From positions 1 to 40,167 of the IMG/VR virus record IMGVR_UViG_3300032665_000082: a DNA stretch of 40,167 bases; one strand, written 5' to 3'. This stretch comes from a virus. Below the pieces are notes generated by a model, which saw only the letters and a list, made by a program, of their open reading frames with translations, was not told the DNA's origin and did not search any database. A program made the position numbers and the translations under genes. This document shows positions 1 to 6,176 of this stretch, piece after piece (position 1 is the stretch's first letter; each line of letters begins with the position of its first letter).

Positions 1-255
1 CATAACGTTTGGATAGAAGCAGATGAAACAGGTGTTAGCGTTACTGTCTATACTCAACAAAAAACAAAGTGGTGGGTACTTAATCGTTGGCAAAAGATTT
101 GGACGTTGTTAACTAAAGGTTACATCGAAGTTGAATCTAATCTTATTATGGGAGAACAGCAAGCATTTAATTATGCTCATACGCTTTTGAGTGCTGTTGA
201 AGACGTAGAAAAATTCAAAGAGGAACGAGATGCAAAACGCCAAACAAATAACTGA
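1..255 (+). CDS. Unknown phage protein, 5' end cut by window
   Basis: Frame 1 is open from the first base to a TGA at 253-255, giving at least 84 residues; the start is outside the window. The visible part is rich in Trp and charged residues (KWWVLNRWQKIW near residue 22) and ends in a Lys/Arg/Glu-rich tail. I do not recognise a catalytic motif. It overlaps the next gene by 26 bases, which suggests translational coupling in the same operon. The function is unknown; similar small proteins occur among T4-like phages, but that is a memory-based impression. Confidence 0.7.
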   Translation, partial: HNVWIEADETGVSVTVYTQQKTKWWVLNRWQKIWTLLTKGYIEVESNLIMGEQQAFNYAHTLLSAVEDVEKFKEERDAKRQTNN

Positions 256-460
256 CGAATTAATTTATCGCATGAAAACTACAGACCTAAATAAGTTTGA
301 GATTAAACGCGAAGTCGGACTTAATTGGTTGCCTAGCGGTACAGTTCCATTTGATATTAGTGCTAGTAAAGGAATTGCTACATTTACAGTATGGGCAGAC
401 AGTATTCAAGATGCCGAAGATCAAGTTTCACAATTTTTAGAGAAAGACGAAGATGAGTAA
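230..460 (+). CDS. Small acidic unknown protein (76 aa)
   Basis: This is an ATG-started 76-residue ORF inside a tightly packed right-facing operon. It overlaps the preceding gene by 26 bases, and its TAA at 458-460 overlaps the ATG (453) of the truncated queE by 8 bases. The AGAGGAACG upstream of 230 supplies a purine-rich Shine-Dalgarno-like region. The C-terminus is very acidic (EKDEDE). No domain is recognised. Its position shows that it was originally translated directly ahead of queE, before the endonuclease insertion. Confidence 0.75.
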   Translation: MQNAKQITDELIYRMKTTDLNKFEIKREVGLNWLPSGTVPFDISASKGIATFTVWADSIQDAEDQVSQFLEKDEDE

Positions 461-527
461 ATTAAAAGTAGCTGAATTGTTTTATTCAATTCAAGGAGAA
501 GGACGTTACATGGGTGTACCGTTCTAA
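453..527 (+). pseudogene. queE: Truncated 5' end of queE (remnant upstream of insertion)
   Basis: The ATG at 453 opens a 24-codon reading frame ending in TAA 525-527. Codons 1-23 (MSKLKVAELFYSIQGEGRYM then GVP) match the first 23 residues of the complete queE at 2220 in 21 positions, with L/I and V/I at the other two. At the DNA level only 45 of 69 bases agree, because 17 of the 19 identical non-Met residues use different codons. Homology stops after Pro23, where foreign sequence begins. I read this as the ancestral queE start, cut off by insertion of the homing endonuclege block. It lies in the same frame as the endonuclease ORF at 543, one stop codon and five codons away. Confidence 0.85.
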
Positions 528-542
528 TTCTGCTTAACATCG

Positions 543-1532
543 ATGATAAATTGGCCCGTAAAATTTGTAGAAAGCAAATATAGCAAGTGGTATAATAACC
601 TTATACACAAAGCACAACTACGAGGTCCGATACAGGGATATAAAGAAACACATCATATTATTCCTCGTAGTTTTGGAGGCGATAATATCAAATCAAACGT
701 CGTTCAACTAACTGCCCGAGAACATTACATTGCTCACGCATTGTTATGGAAAATGAAGTTTGAAGGCATATACGGTAGCAAAATGGCATTTGCGTTTAAT
801 ACATTCATTAACAAAATGACTACTAAGGAACGCGGCGTAAATCATACCTATACAATTTCCAGTAGGATTTATGAAACATTTAGAACACACTATTCTCAAA
901 TGTTAAAAGAGAAGTATGCCAGAGAAGGCGGAACTTGGGTCGGACGAAAACACTCAGAAGAATCTAAAAAGAAGATTGGCGAGAAAAGTAAGTTAAAAGA
1001 GTTTAAGAAAGGTCCCGAAAATCCTAACTGGGGCAAAAAACTCAAAATGACTGCGGACGGCACTAAGAGAAAAAAAGAGGCCGCATTAGCACGATGGGCT
1101 GACCCAGAATACAAAGAAATGATGAAGACCAAACGGCGAGCATTTTTAGAAACTCCGGAAGGCAAATCACTATTACAAAAACAGGCAGATTCAAGAAGAG
1201 GCGTTAAACGCGATCCTGCTATAATGGAAAAATGTGCGGCGGCAAAACGTGGGAAAAAAGAACACGAAATTTATTCTGCTGAAACAATATTAAAAAGAAA
1301 AGAAGCATTAAAAAATAGAGTCGTATCTGATGAAGCAAAAGAAAAAATTCGTCAAGGGGCATTAAGAGGGTGTAAGATGCCCAAATCCGATAACTGGAAA
1401 AAACAAATGAGTGAGCGAATGACTGGAATTGTTCGTCCTACTAAATCGTGCGAACATTGTGGTAAAATTGCGGTTGTATCGAACTACAATAGATGGCACG
1501 GAGATAATTGTAAAACATTAAAGGAACTCTAA
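543..1532 (+). CDS. HNH homing endonuclease (329 aa)
   Basis: This is a probable free-standing HNH-family homing endonuclease that would cut an uninterrupted allele and spread by double-strand-break repair. Residues about 36-70 carry the phage HNH signature, THHIIPRSFGGDN followed by VVQLTAREHYIAHALL. The middle is very Lys/Arg-rich with repeated EESKKKIG- and EKCAAAKRGKK-like segments, resembling the DNA-contacting NUMOD repeats of this family. The C-terminus has a zinc-finger-like CEHCGK...NYNRWHGDNCK. No clear Shine-Dalgarno precedes the ATG at 543. The frame is the same as that of the truncated queE ending 15 bases upstream, so termination-reinitiation coupling is plausible. Activity and target are not shown by sequence; position suggests queE codons 20-25 as the target. 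Confidence 0.85.
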   Translation: MINWPVKFVESKYSKWYNNLIHKAQLRGPIQGYKETHHIIPRSFGGDNIKSNVVQLTAREHYIAHALLWKMKFEGIYGSKMAFAFNTFINKMTTKERGVNHTYTISSRIYETFRTHYSQMLKEKYAREGGTWVGRKHSEESKKKIGEKSKLKEFKKGPENPNWGKKLKMTADGTKRKKEAALARWADPEYKEMMKTKRRAFLETPEGKSLLQKQADSRRGVKRDPAIMEKCAAAKRGKKEHEIYSAETILKRKEALKNRVVSDEAKEKIRQGALRGCKMPKSDNWKKQMSERMTGIVRPTKSCEHCGKIAVVSNYNRWHGDNCKTLKEL

Positions 1533-1546
1533 ATGCGGTGGCTTTT

Positions 1547-1578
1547 AACCCTTAACACATAAATAAGTGTGGAGGGTT
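1547..1578 (+). promoter_or_regulatory. RBS-sequestering hairpin with late-promoter-like loop
   Basis: AACCCTTAACAC (1547-1558) pairs with GTGTGGAGGGTT (1567-1578) with one A-G mismatch and one G-U pair, closing an ATAAATAA loop. The 3' arm contains the strong Shine-Dalgarno GGAGGG (1571-1576) for the ATG at 1583. The box CATAAATA (1558-1565), close to the T4 late promoter TATAAATA, occupies the loop. This matches the known architecture in front of T4 I-TevI: read-through early transcripts fold and hide the ribosome site, whereas a late transcript starting inside the hairpin lacks the 5' arm. The structure is seen; regulation is inferred. Confidence 0.7.
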
Positions 1579-1582
1579 TAAG

Positions 1583-2233
1583 ATGAACTACTTGATGATT
1601 AAAAAATGTATGAACACCGGGCTCAAATATCTGTGTAAAACAAGTGGTAAGAAAAATCCGTATCTATACACAGGCTCCGGAGTTAGATGGTTAAATCACA
1701 TTAAGAAACATAAGTCGCATATCATAACTTGTATAATAGGTGAATATGCTACTAAAGAAGAATTACAAGAAGCAGGGCTGTATTATTCCAAATTATACAA
1801 TGTAGTAGATGATTATACCTGGGCAAATCTAACAGAAGAAAAGGGCGATGGTGGTTTAGTAGGAACTGGACAGTTAGGTAAAACTTGGAAAATTAAAGAC
1901 ACATCCAATATGAATAAACCAAAAACTAAAACGGATGCTTGGTATGAAGGTAAGAAAAAAACTGCCGGTAGGAACAACTACCAATTCAAAGGACAAATAA
2001 AAACGCCTTGGGGTATTTTTGATACGGGATTGGATGCTATTACAGAAGGCAAGAGATTGCGAGATTTAGGCAATATAGAAGTAATAACGGACGGTAATAC
2101 TCTTCGAAAGTATTTACAATCGTTAGATAATGTGTTAAACTTACAAGGTAGGCGAACTCCTAAAAACTGGAGAGGTAAAACGCCAAGAGAATTAGGTTTT
2201 GAAATAATAAAGGATACAAATGTCAAAGATTAA
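1583..2233 (+). CDS. Putative homing endonuclease (216 aa)
   Basis: The 216-residue protein has features of a phage putative homing endonuclease family: YLYTGSGVRWLNHIKKHKS near residues 27-45, and LYYSKLYNVVDDYTWANL followed by EEKGDGG near 66-90. The basic C-terminal half probably contacts DNA. I cannot assign the nuclease fold with certainty (a GIY-YIG-like or EDxHD-like family are candidates). Its GGAGGG ribosome site lies in a hairpin that may silence early translation. The last 14 bases overlap the start of the complete queE, so endonuclease and the recoded queE 5' end look like one unit. The SD for queE (AAAGGA, 2209-2214) lies inside this gene. Confidence 0.75.
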   Translation: MNYLMIKKCMNTGLKYLCKTSGKKNPYLYTGSGVRWLNHIKKHKSHIITCIIGEYATKEELQEAGLYYSKLYNVVDDYTWANLTEEKGDGGLVGTGQLGKTWKIKDTSNMNKPKTKTDAWYEGKKKTAGRNNYQFKGQIKTPWGIFDTGLDAITEGKRLRDLGNIEVITDGNTLRKYLQSLDNVLNLQGRRTPKNWRGKTPRELGFEIIKDTNVKD

Positions 2234-3071
2234 GATAGCGGAACTTTTCTACTCTATACAGGGCGAGGGTAGATATATGGGAGTACCTAGCGTGTTTCTT
2301 AGAACTTTTGGCTGCAATTTTTCTTGTAAGGGCTTCGGTATGCCACGTGGCAAACTTAGCACCGAAGCAGATGAAATTGCGGAAGTAAAACAGCATTTTA
2401 CAAAATACGAAGAATTGCCATTAGTAAGCACAGGCTGTGATAGCTATGCTAGTTGGCATCCTAGATTCAAAGATCTAAGTCCGATGTTAACTAGTAATGC
2501 TATTGCAGAACGTATTGTAGAAATACTACCATGGAAAGGTTGGCAAGATGAACACTTGGTTATCACCGGTGGAGAACCTTTGTTAGGTTGGCAACGTGCT
2601 TACCCAGACTTGCTGGATCATGTTTATATGAAACCGTTAAAAGAAATCACATTTGAAACTAACGGAACTCAAAAACTTACTCCAGAATTTAAAGAGTATT
2701 TACAAGAGTGGTCGTTAAGTGCTGGATTTAATAGAGGAATTACATTTTCCGTTAGTGCTAAACTAAGTTGTTCAGGAGAAAAGAGAGAAGAAGCAATTCG
2801 TCCCGATATTGTTTGTGAGTATCAAGAACTTGGTTATACATATTTAAAATTTGTAGTTGCAACAGAAGACGATGCATACGAAGCACTAGAAGTAATGGAC
2901 ATTTATCGCGCATACGGTTTTGAAGGTCCAGTATATCTAATGCCAGTAGGCGGAGTTGAAAGCGTCTATACACTGAATAACCGCAGGGTAGCAGAGTTGG
3001 CTATGAAGGCAGGCCTACGCTATAGTGATAGATTACAAGTGCCTTTATTTAAAAACGAATGGGGTACCTAA
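2220..3071 (+). CDS. queE: 7-carboxy-7-deazaguanine synthase QueE (radical SAM)
   Basis: QueE converts 6-carboxytetrahydropterin to 7-carboxy-7-deazaguanine in the preQ0/queuosine/deazapurine pathway, using S-adenosylmethionine and a 4Fe-4S cluster. The 283-residue protein begins with the typical FYSIQGEGRYMG substrate-binding region. Cys32 and Cys36 (GCNFSC) and Cys73 (STGCDSYASW) are the likely cluster ligands, spaced CX3CX36C instead of the usual CX3CX2C. TGGEP at 116-120 is the SAM-binding GGE motif. The start is ATG 2220 with AAAGGA six bases upstream, inside the preceding endonuclease gene. The first 23 codons are a recoded replacement of the remnant at 453. Possible roles are tRNA queuosine supply or 7-deazaguanine DNA modification; no other pathway gene is in the window. 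Confidence 0.9.
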   Translation: MSKIKIAELFYSIQGEGRYMGVPSVFLRTFGCNFSCKGFGMPRGKLSTEADEIAEVKQHFTKYEELPLVSTGCDSYASWHPRFKDLSPMLTSNAIAERIVEILPWKGWQDEHLVITGGEPLLGWQRAYPDLLDHVYMKPLKEITFETNGTQKLTPEFKEYLQEWSLSAGFNRGITFSVSAKLSCSGEKREEAIRPDIVCEYQELGYTYLKFVVATEDDAYEALEVMDIYRAYGFEGPVYLMPVGGVESVYTLNNRRVAELAMKAGLRYSDRLQVPLFKNEWGT

Positions 3072-3072
3072 A

Positions 3073-3225
3073 ATGTTCTTTTATTTTTGTCTCGCAGTTG
3101 GTTGGTTAATTATGTTGGTATTAATTTATGGCTTTTTACAAGGTCTTCCAAAAAATAACTGTACTGGTTTTTGCAGACAAGGAAGAGAATGTACATGTAA
3201 GGATACAAATGAAAAACTTAATTAA
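3073..3225 (+). CDS. Small membrane peptide with Cys-rich tail (50 aa)
   Basis: The ATG at 3073 follows the queE stop by one base and encodes 50 residues. Residues 1-24 are a single hydrophobic membrane segment (FCLAVGWLIMLVLIYGFL). The tail NNCTGFCRQGRECTCKD contains four cysteines (CX3CX5CXC), which could bind a metal or form disulphides. The frame is also open upstream of 3073 inside queE, but that part is a shadow. The gene overlaps the start of the next gene (3209) by 17 bases. Similar tiny membrane peptides with a C-x-C tail occur in T4-like phages, from memory; the function is unknown. Confidence 0.65.
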   Translation: MFFYFCLAVGWLIMLVLIYGFLQGLPKNNCTGFCRQGRECTCKDTNEKLN

Positions 3226-3658
3226 AAAAATATTCGGCATTGATAAAATCGAAGCCGCTAAAGCAAAAGCTGAAGAAGAACTAGAAATAGTTAAAGGAAT
3301 CAAACAGCGCCACGAAATGGAAGCTGTTGAGGCTGAAGAAAAAGCAGACCTTGCTAAAAAGACTCCAAAAGAACGTGCAACGATTCGTGGAGAGCCATAT
3401 GTGGCAGTTTTGGATACACACGTAAACAAAGATAATATTCGAAATGGCTTCTTTGAGCTTGACTGGAACCCAGAGTTTATTGTACAATTGAAACAAGCTG
3501 GATACGGTTTCGATGGAGATCCTGAAGAAGAGATAGTAGATCGCTGGTTCAGAGATTTGGCAAGAAACGTATTAGCCGACGAAGGCCAAGATACTAATCG
3601 CGGCATGGGTTTTATTAATGTAAGTAAACTAGGTAACGGAAAAGCATCTGTAGAATGA
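3209..3658 (+). CDS. Conserved unknown phage protein with coiled-coil N-terminus (149 aa)
   Basis: I chose ATG 3209 over an in-frame ATG at 3128, because 3209 has AAGGA six bases upstream and the earlier start would lie deep in the 50 aa gene. Residues about 11-55 (EAAKAKAEEELEIVKG, then EAVEAEEKADLAKK) form a charged helical or coiled-coil segment. The rest is a compact domain with the sequence GEPYVAVL, then GFFELDWNPEF and VDRWFRDLARNVL. No enzymatic motif is recognised. Similar proteins occur in T4-like cyanophages and pelagiphages, from memory. The stop overlaps the next start (ATGA, 3655-3658), so it is co-translated with the RNase H gene. Confidence 0.75.
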   Translation: MKNLIKKIFGIDKIEAAKAKAEEELEIVKGIKQRHEMEAVEAEEKADLAKKTPKERATIRGEPYVAVLDTHVNKDNIRNGFFELDWNPEFIVQLKQAGYGFDGDPEEEIVDRWFRDLARNVLADEGQDTNRGMGFINVSKLGNGKASVE

Positions 3659-4662
3659 CATATATTATAGTTGATACTGCTAACACGTTCTTTCGTGCTC
3701 GCCACGTAGTACAAGGCACCGCCGACATTAAACTCGGTATGGCATTTCATATCACTTTTAACAGCATTAAAAAAGCATGGCAAGACTTTGGCGGCACTCA
3801 TGTAGTATTCTGCCTTGAAGGTCGCTCTTGGCGTAAAGATGTCTATAAGCCTTATAAAGCAAATAGACAAGAAACTCGAGATGCAATGACTCAAAAACAA
3901 CAAGATGAAGATAAGTTATTTTGGGAAGCATTTGACGAGTTTAAAAACTTTATTACAGAAAAGACTAACGCTACTATTTTACAACATCCTAATTTAGAAG
4001 CAGATGATTTAATTGCAGGGTGGGTACAAGCTCATCCAGATGCCAAACACGTTATCATTTCAACAGATGGTGATTTTGCACAACTTATTAGCCCAAATGT
4101 AAGTCAGTATAATGGTGTAGGAGACTTACATATTACACACGAAGGTATTTTTGATGCCAAAGGTAAACCCGTTAAAGACAAAAAGACAGGCGAACCTAAG
4201 CCAGCGCAAGATCCAGAGTGGATGCTCTTCGAGAAATGTATGCGTGGTGATACCAGTGATAATGTCTTCTCAGCGTATCCAGGTGTGCGTACTAAAGGTT
4301 CTAAAAACAAAGTCGGTCTTACTGAAGCGTTCGAAGATCGTAAAGCCAAAGGATTTGCGTGGAACAATCTCATGCTTCAGAGGTGGACCGACCATAATGG
4401 TGTAGAACATAGAGTCTTAGAAGATTATCAACGTAATGTACAGTTATGTGATTTAACTGCACAACCTGACGACATCAAAGCTAAGATTCGAGAAACAATC
4501 GAAGCTAATGCAATTCCTAAGGAAGTTAGCCAAGTTGGTATCCGCATGCTAAAATTCTGTAATGCATGGGATATGAAAAAGATTGCTGATAACATTCAGC
4601 AATATGCAGAACCATTCCAAGCAAAATATCCACAAACAACATATATTCAAATAGAGGACTAA
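3655..4662 (+). CDS. rnh: RNase H / 5'-3' flap exonuclease (FEN family)
   Basis: This is the T4-type RNase H, which removes RNA primers and adjacent DNA from lagging-strand fragments during phage replication. In the 335-residue protein the PIN/FEN acidic metal-binding residues are visible: D7 (IIVDTAN), E55 (FCLEGR), the E115/D117/D118 cluster (LEADDLI) and D138/D140 (STDGDF). MRGDTSDN followed by YPGVRTKG is the helix-hairpin-helix and adjacent region that grips the substrate. YKPYKANR at 64-71 is the helical arch region. The length fits the family (about 300-340 aa). It starts in ATGA overlap with the upstream gene and is followed three bases later by another gene. Confidence 0.92.
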   Translation: MTYIIVDTANTFFRARHVVQGTADIKLGMAFHITFNSIKKAWQDFGGTHVVFCLEGRSWRKDVYKPYKANRQETRDAMTQKQQDEDKLFWEAFDEFKNFITEKTNATILQHPNLEADDLIAGWVQAHPDAKHVIISTDGDFAQLISPNVSQYNGVGDLHITHEGIFDAKGKPVKDKKTGEPKPAQDPEWMLFEKCMRGDTSDNVFSAYPGVRTKGSKNKVGLTEAFEDRKAKGFAWNNLMLQRWTDHNGVEHRVLEDYQRNVQLCDLTAQPDDIKAKIRETIEANAIPKEVSQVGIRMLKFCNAWDMKKIADNIQQYAEPFQAKYPQTTYIQIED

Positions 4663-4664
4663 AA

Positions 4665-4856
4665 ATGAGTAAGTTAGCAAAACTAGCAAAAGTAAACGAA
4701 AGCATCACTATCAATCGTTACGATAACGGTTGGATGGTTGAAATCGGCGGCCGTAATAAAAAGGACGATTGGGCTACTACAAAAAGTATCTGTAATACAG
4801 AAGAGGAAGTTATCGCTCTAATTAAAGAGTGGAACACCTTGCCATTAGATCAATAA
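4665..4856 (+). CDS. Small unknown protein (63 aa)
   Basis: The ATG at 4665, two bases after the exonuclease stop, is preceded by the Shine-Dalgarno-like AGAGGAC. The 63-residue product has a compact alpha/beta-like pattern with a conserved-looking ITINRYDNGWMVEIGG segment and a helical end, EEEVIALIKEWN. No known motif is seen. It is followed at ten bases by the next gene, with AAGGAG between them. Confidence 0.7.
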   Translation: MSKLAKLAKVNESITINRYDNGWMVEIGGRNKKDDWATTKSICNTEEEVIALIKEWNTLPLDQ

Positions 4857-4866
4857 GGAGATTGCC

Positions 4867-5370
4867 ATGGCAACCTGGACCGTTAGCACTTATTATAAAA
4901 AATCTTGTCAAGAAGTTGAAACATATCATCAGCGAAATGGTGACGGTAAAGTTACTGTAGTGAATGGATTTCGATATGGTGAATGGACTGTAGAAACTAC
5001 AGACGATAATCCTCCGGAGTTTGAATTTACAGAAGTTCCTGGTGGAGATGGCAAGAAAGACAGCATCAACATGCTAGACTGTGAAATTAATAATATTGAA
5101 AGTGTTGATCTTGTTGAAATGTTCGACGGAGGTTGCTGGTACGATATTGAATTCGAAGGTCTTACTGACGAAGAAGAAGAAGAAATTCAAGAATTTATTG
5201 ATGATAATAGTCCATACGATTTAGAAGAACGTGAGGATGATCCATGGTCACAAGGCGATACTGAATGGTGGATTTGGGGACCGATTGAAATTAAAAGCGA
5301 AGACGGTGAAACTGTGCGTATTATATGCGCAGATGCAGACGGCAACGTAGTAGATTTCGTCGAAGAATAA
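4867..5370 (+). CDS. Acidic unknown protein (167 aa)
   Basis: The ATG at 4867 has a strong Shine-Dalgarno AAGGAG at 4856-4861. The 167-residue product is strongly acidic, with TDEEEEEIQEFIDD near residues 101-114, and has Trp-rich stretches (DTEWWIWGPIEI). Such acidic phage proteins can be DNA mimics or inhibitors of host nucleic-acid enzymes, but nothing here proves it. Similar proteins occur in T4-like phages, from memory. It is the last gene before a late-promoter-like box. Confidence 0.75.
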   Translation: MATWTVSTYYKKSCQEVETYHQRNGDGKVTVVNGFRYGEWTVETTDDNPPEFEFTEVPGGDGKKDSINMLDCEINNIESVDLVEMFDGGCWYDIEFEGLTDEEEEEIQEFIDDNSPYDLEEREDDPWSQGDTEWWIWGPIEIKSEDGETVRIICADADGNVVDFVEE

Positions 5371-5372
5371 GA

Positions 5373-5381
5373 GATAAATAC
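5373..5381 (+). promoter_or_regulatory. T4-late-promoter-like box GATAAATAC
   Basis: GATAAATAC lies two bases after the stop of the 167 aa gene and 51 bases before the ATG at 5432. It differs from the T4 late consensus TATAAATA by one base. The identical nonamer occurs on the other strand at 18205-18213 ahead of a tail-fibre gene, which supports a real shared signal. It would start a transcript near 5386, at the beginning of the hairpin listed next. Confidence 0.5.
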
Positions 5382-5385
5382 ATAC

Positions 5386-5416
5386 ATTACTCGGGTGCCG
5401 TCAGGGCCCTTGTAAT
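5386..5416 (+). promoter_or_regulatory. Structured leader hairpin
   Basis: ATTAC (5386-5390) pairs with GTAAT (5412-5416). After a two-base internal loop, GGG (5393-5395) pairs with CCC (5407-5409) around an 11-base loop. The palindrome AGGGCCCT (5403-5410) offers an alternative fold. A clean AAGGAG Shine-Dalgarno follows at 5420-5425. No T-run follows the hairpin, so it is not an obvious terminator. It may stabilise the 5' end of the late transcript. Confidence 0.4.
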
Positions 5417-5431
5417 ATTAAGGAGAAAAAT

Positions 5432-5911
5432 ATGACAGTTATATACGCCAAGCCGATTGTGGATGGTAAGTTTTGGATTGTAGAACAAGACGGTTCTAAA
5501 GTCGCAACACTTCACAAAAAAGAAAATAACAAATTCGTACTGAGTAGCACTACAGGCGAAATTATGTTTAACAAAAAACAAGACTTAACTAAACAGTTTG
5601 GAGAAGGATTTTTCCTAACTAGTAACAAAGTTAAAGTTACACAAGCAGAACCAAATGAATGTCACGGATTTGCCACAAGTGTTCCTCCATACAATAGTAT
5701 GTACGATGTAAGACGTAAACTTCCATTGTTTACAAAGAGCTTGCAGAGTAAAAGTTTGTATTGTGCAGGTTACTATACTATTAAATTTAACAAAGGATGG
5801 GTTAAAAGTTTCTGTCCTAAAGTTATTACATTAGAACGTAACGAATACAAAGGCCCGTTTAAAACAGAATTTGAAATGAAACAGGTACTTGCTAATGCAA
5901 AATCAGATTAA
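5432..5911 (+). CDS. Unknown protein (159 aa)
   Basis: The ATG at 5432 is preceded by AAGGAG. The 159-residue product is basic and beta-rich, with an N-terminal segment of alternating hydrophobic residues (VIYAKPIVDGKFWIVEQDG). Two Cys/His positions lie in NECHGFATSVPP. A repeat-like C-terminal part has FNKGWVKSFCPKVITLERN. I do not recognise the family. It has its own late-promoter-like box and leader hairpin, and it overlaps the next gene by 17 bases. Confidence 0.75.
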   Translation: MTVIYAKPIVDGKFWIVEQDGSKVATLHKKENNKFVLSSTTGEIMFNKKQDLTKQFGEGFFLTSNKVKVTQAEPNECHGFATSVPPYNSMYDVRRKLPLFTKSLQSKSLYCAGYYTIKFNKGWVKSFCPKVITLERNEYKGPFKTEFEMKQVLANAKSD

Positions 5912-6140
5912 TTTAACACCGATTACACAACTTATACAGGTAATTCGAAGTGCTGAACTTACTCAACAAAAAGAAGTAAGAATACCTATTCAAACAGCCA
6001 GGTTGTTAAGTTTAGCACTTGCCGAAATACAAGATAAATTGTTACAAGATTACGAGAGCTTGTTCAATGAACTAAGAAATAGAGCAGATACCGAGGTAGT
6101 TACTGTTACTATGGATGGTGGCGGTTTCGAAGACAAATAA
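5895..6140 (+). CDS. Small helical unknown protein (81 aa)
   Basis: ATG 5895 is preferred over an in-frame TTG at 5889; CAGG at 5882-5885 can act as its ribosome site. The 81-residue product is mostly helical (TPITQLIQVIRSAELTQQKE, then ALAEIQDKLLQDYESLFNEL) with a short acidic tail. It overlaps the preceding gene by 17 bases. No function is recognised. Confidence 0.7.
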   Translation: MQNQINLTPITQLIQVIRSAELTQQKEVRIPIQTARLLSLALAEIQDKLLQDYESLFNELRNRADTEVVTVTMDGGGFEDK

Positions 6141-6148
6141 GACTAAAT

Positions 6149-6175
6149 ATATGCGTATATTACTGGAACGCATAT
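6149..6175 (+). promoter_or_regulatory. Perfect 8-bp hairpin abutting a start codon
   Basis: ATATGCGT (6149-6156) and ACGCATAT (6168-6175) form a perfect 8-bp inverted repeat with an 11-base loop. The repeat ends one base before the ATG at 6177. The only purine-rich ribosome-site candidate, GGA (6165-6167), is in the loop. The arrangement could be a translational operator or a protein-binding dyad in the 36-base gap. The role is inferred. Confidence 0.45.
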
Positions 6176-6176
6176 T

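Larger units (their letters stand above)
528..2219 (+). mobile_element. Homing-endonuclease insertion in queE
   Basis: Between the truncated queE start and the complete queE lie two putative homing endonuclease genes in the same orientation as queE. The left boundary is the loss of queE homology after codon 23 (about base 521). The right boundary is functionally the new queE ATG at 2220, although the mobile unit probably extends into the recoded 5' part of queE. No inverted terminal repeats, direct target duplication or transposase is seen. A conventional group I intron fits poorly, because the downstream copy has its own Shine-Dalgarno sequence and conserves the protein rather than the DNA. 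The exact moved unit is an inference. Confidence 0.7.

Noticed and set aside
525-2288. Group I intron splicing that joins queE codon 23 to the downstream gene
   Set aside because: The joined protein would be intact, but the would-be intron ends in T rather than G, no intron core was recognised, and the downstream copy has its own SD and a protein-conserving 5' end.
3128-3208. Earlier start for the 149 aa protein
   Set aside because: No SD at 3128, and it lies in the middle of the 50 aa gene; 3209 has AAGGA.
3136-3903. Long left-facing ORF over the 149 aa and exonuclease genes
   Set aside because: Ser/Phe-rich antisense shadow lying over well-supported right-facing genes.
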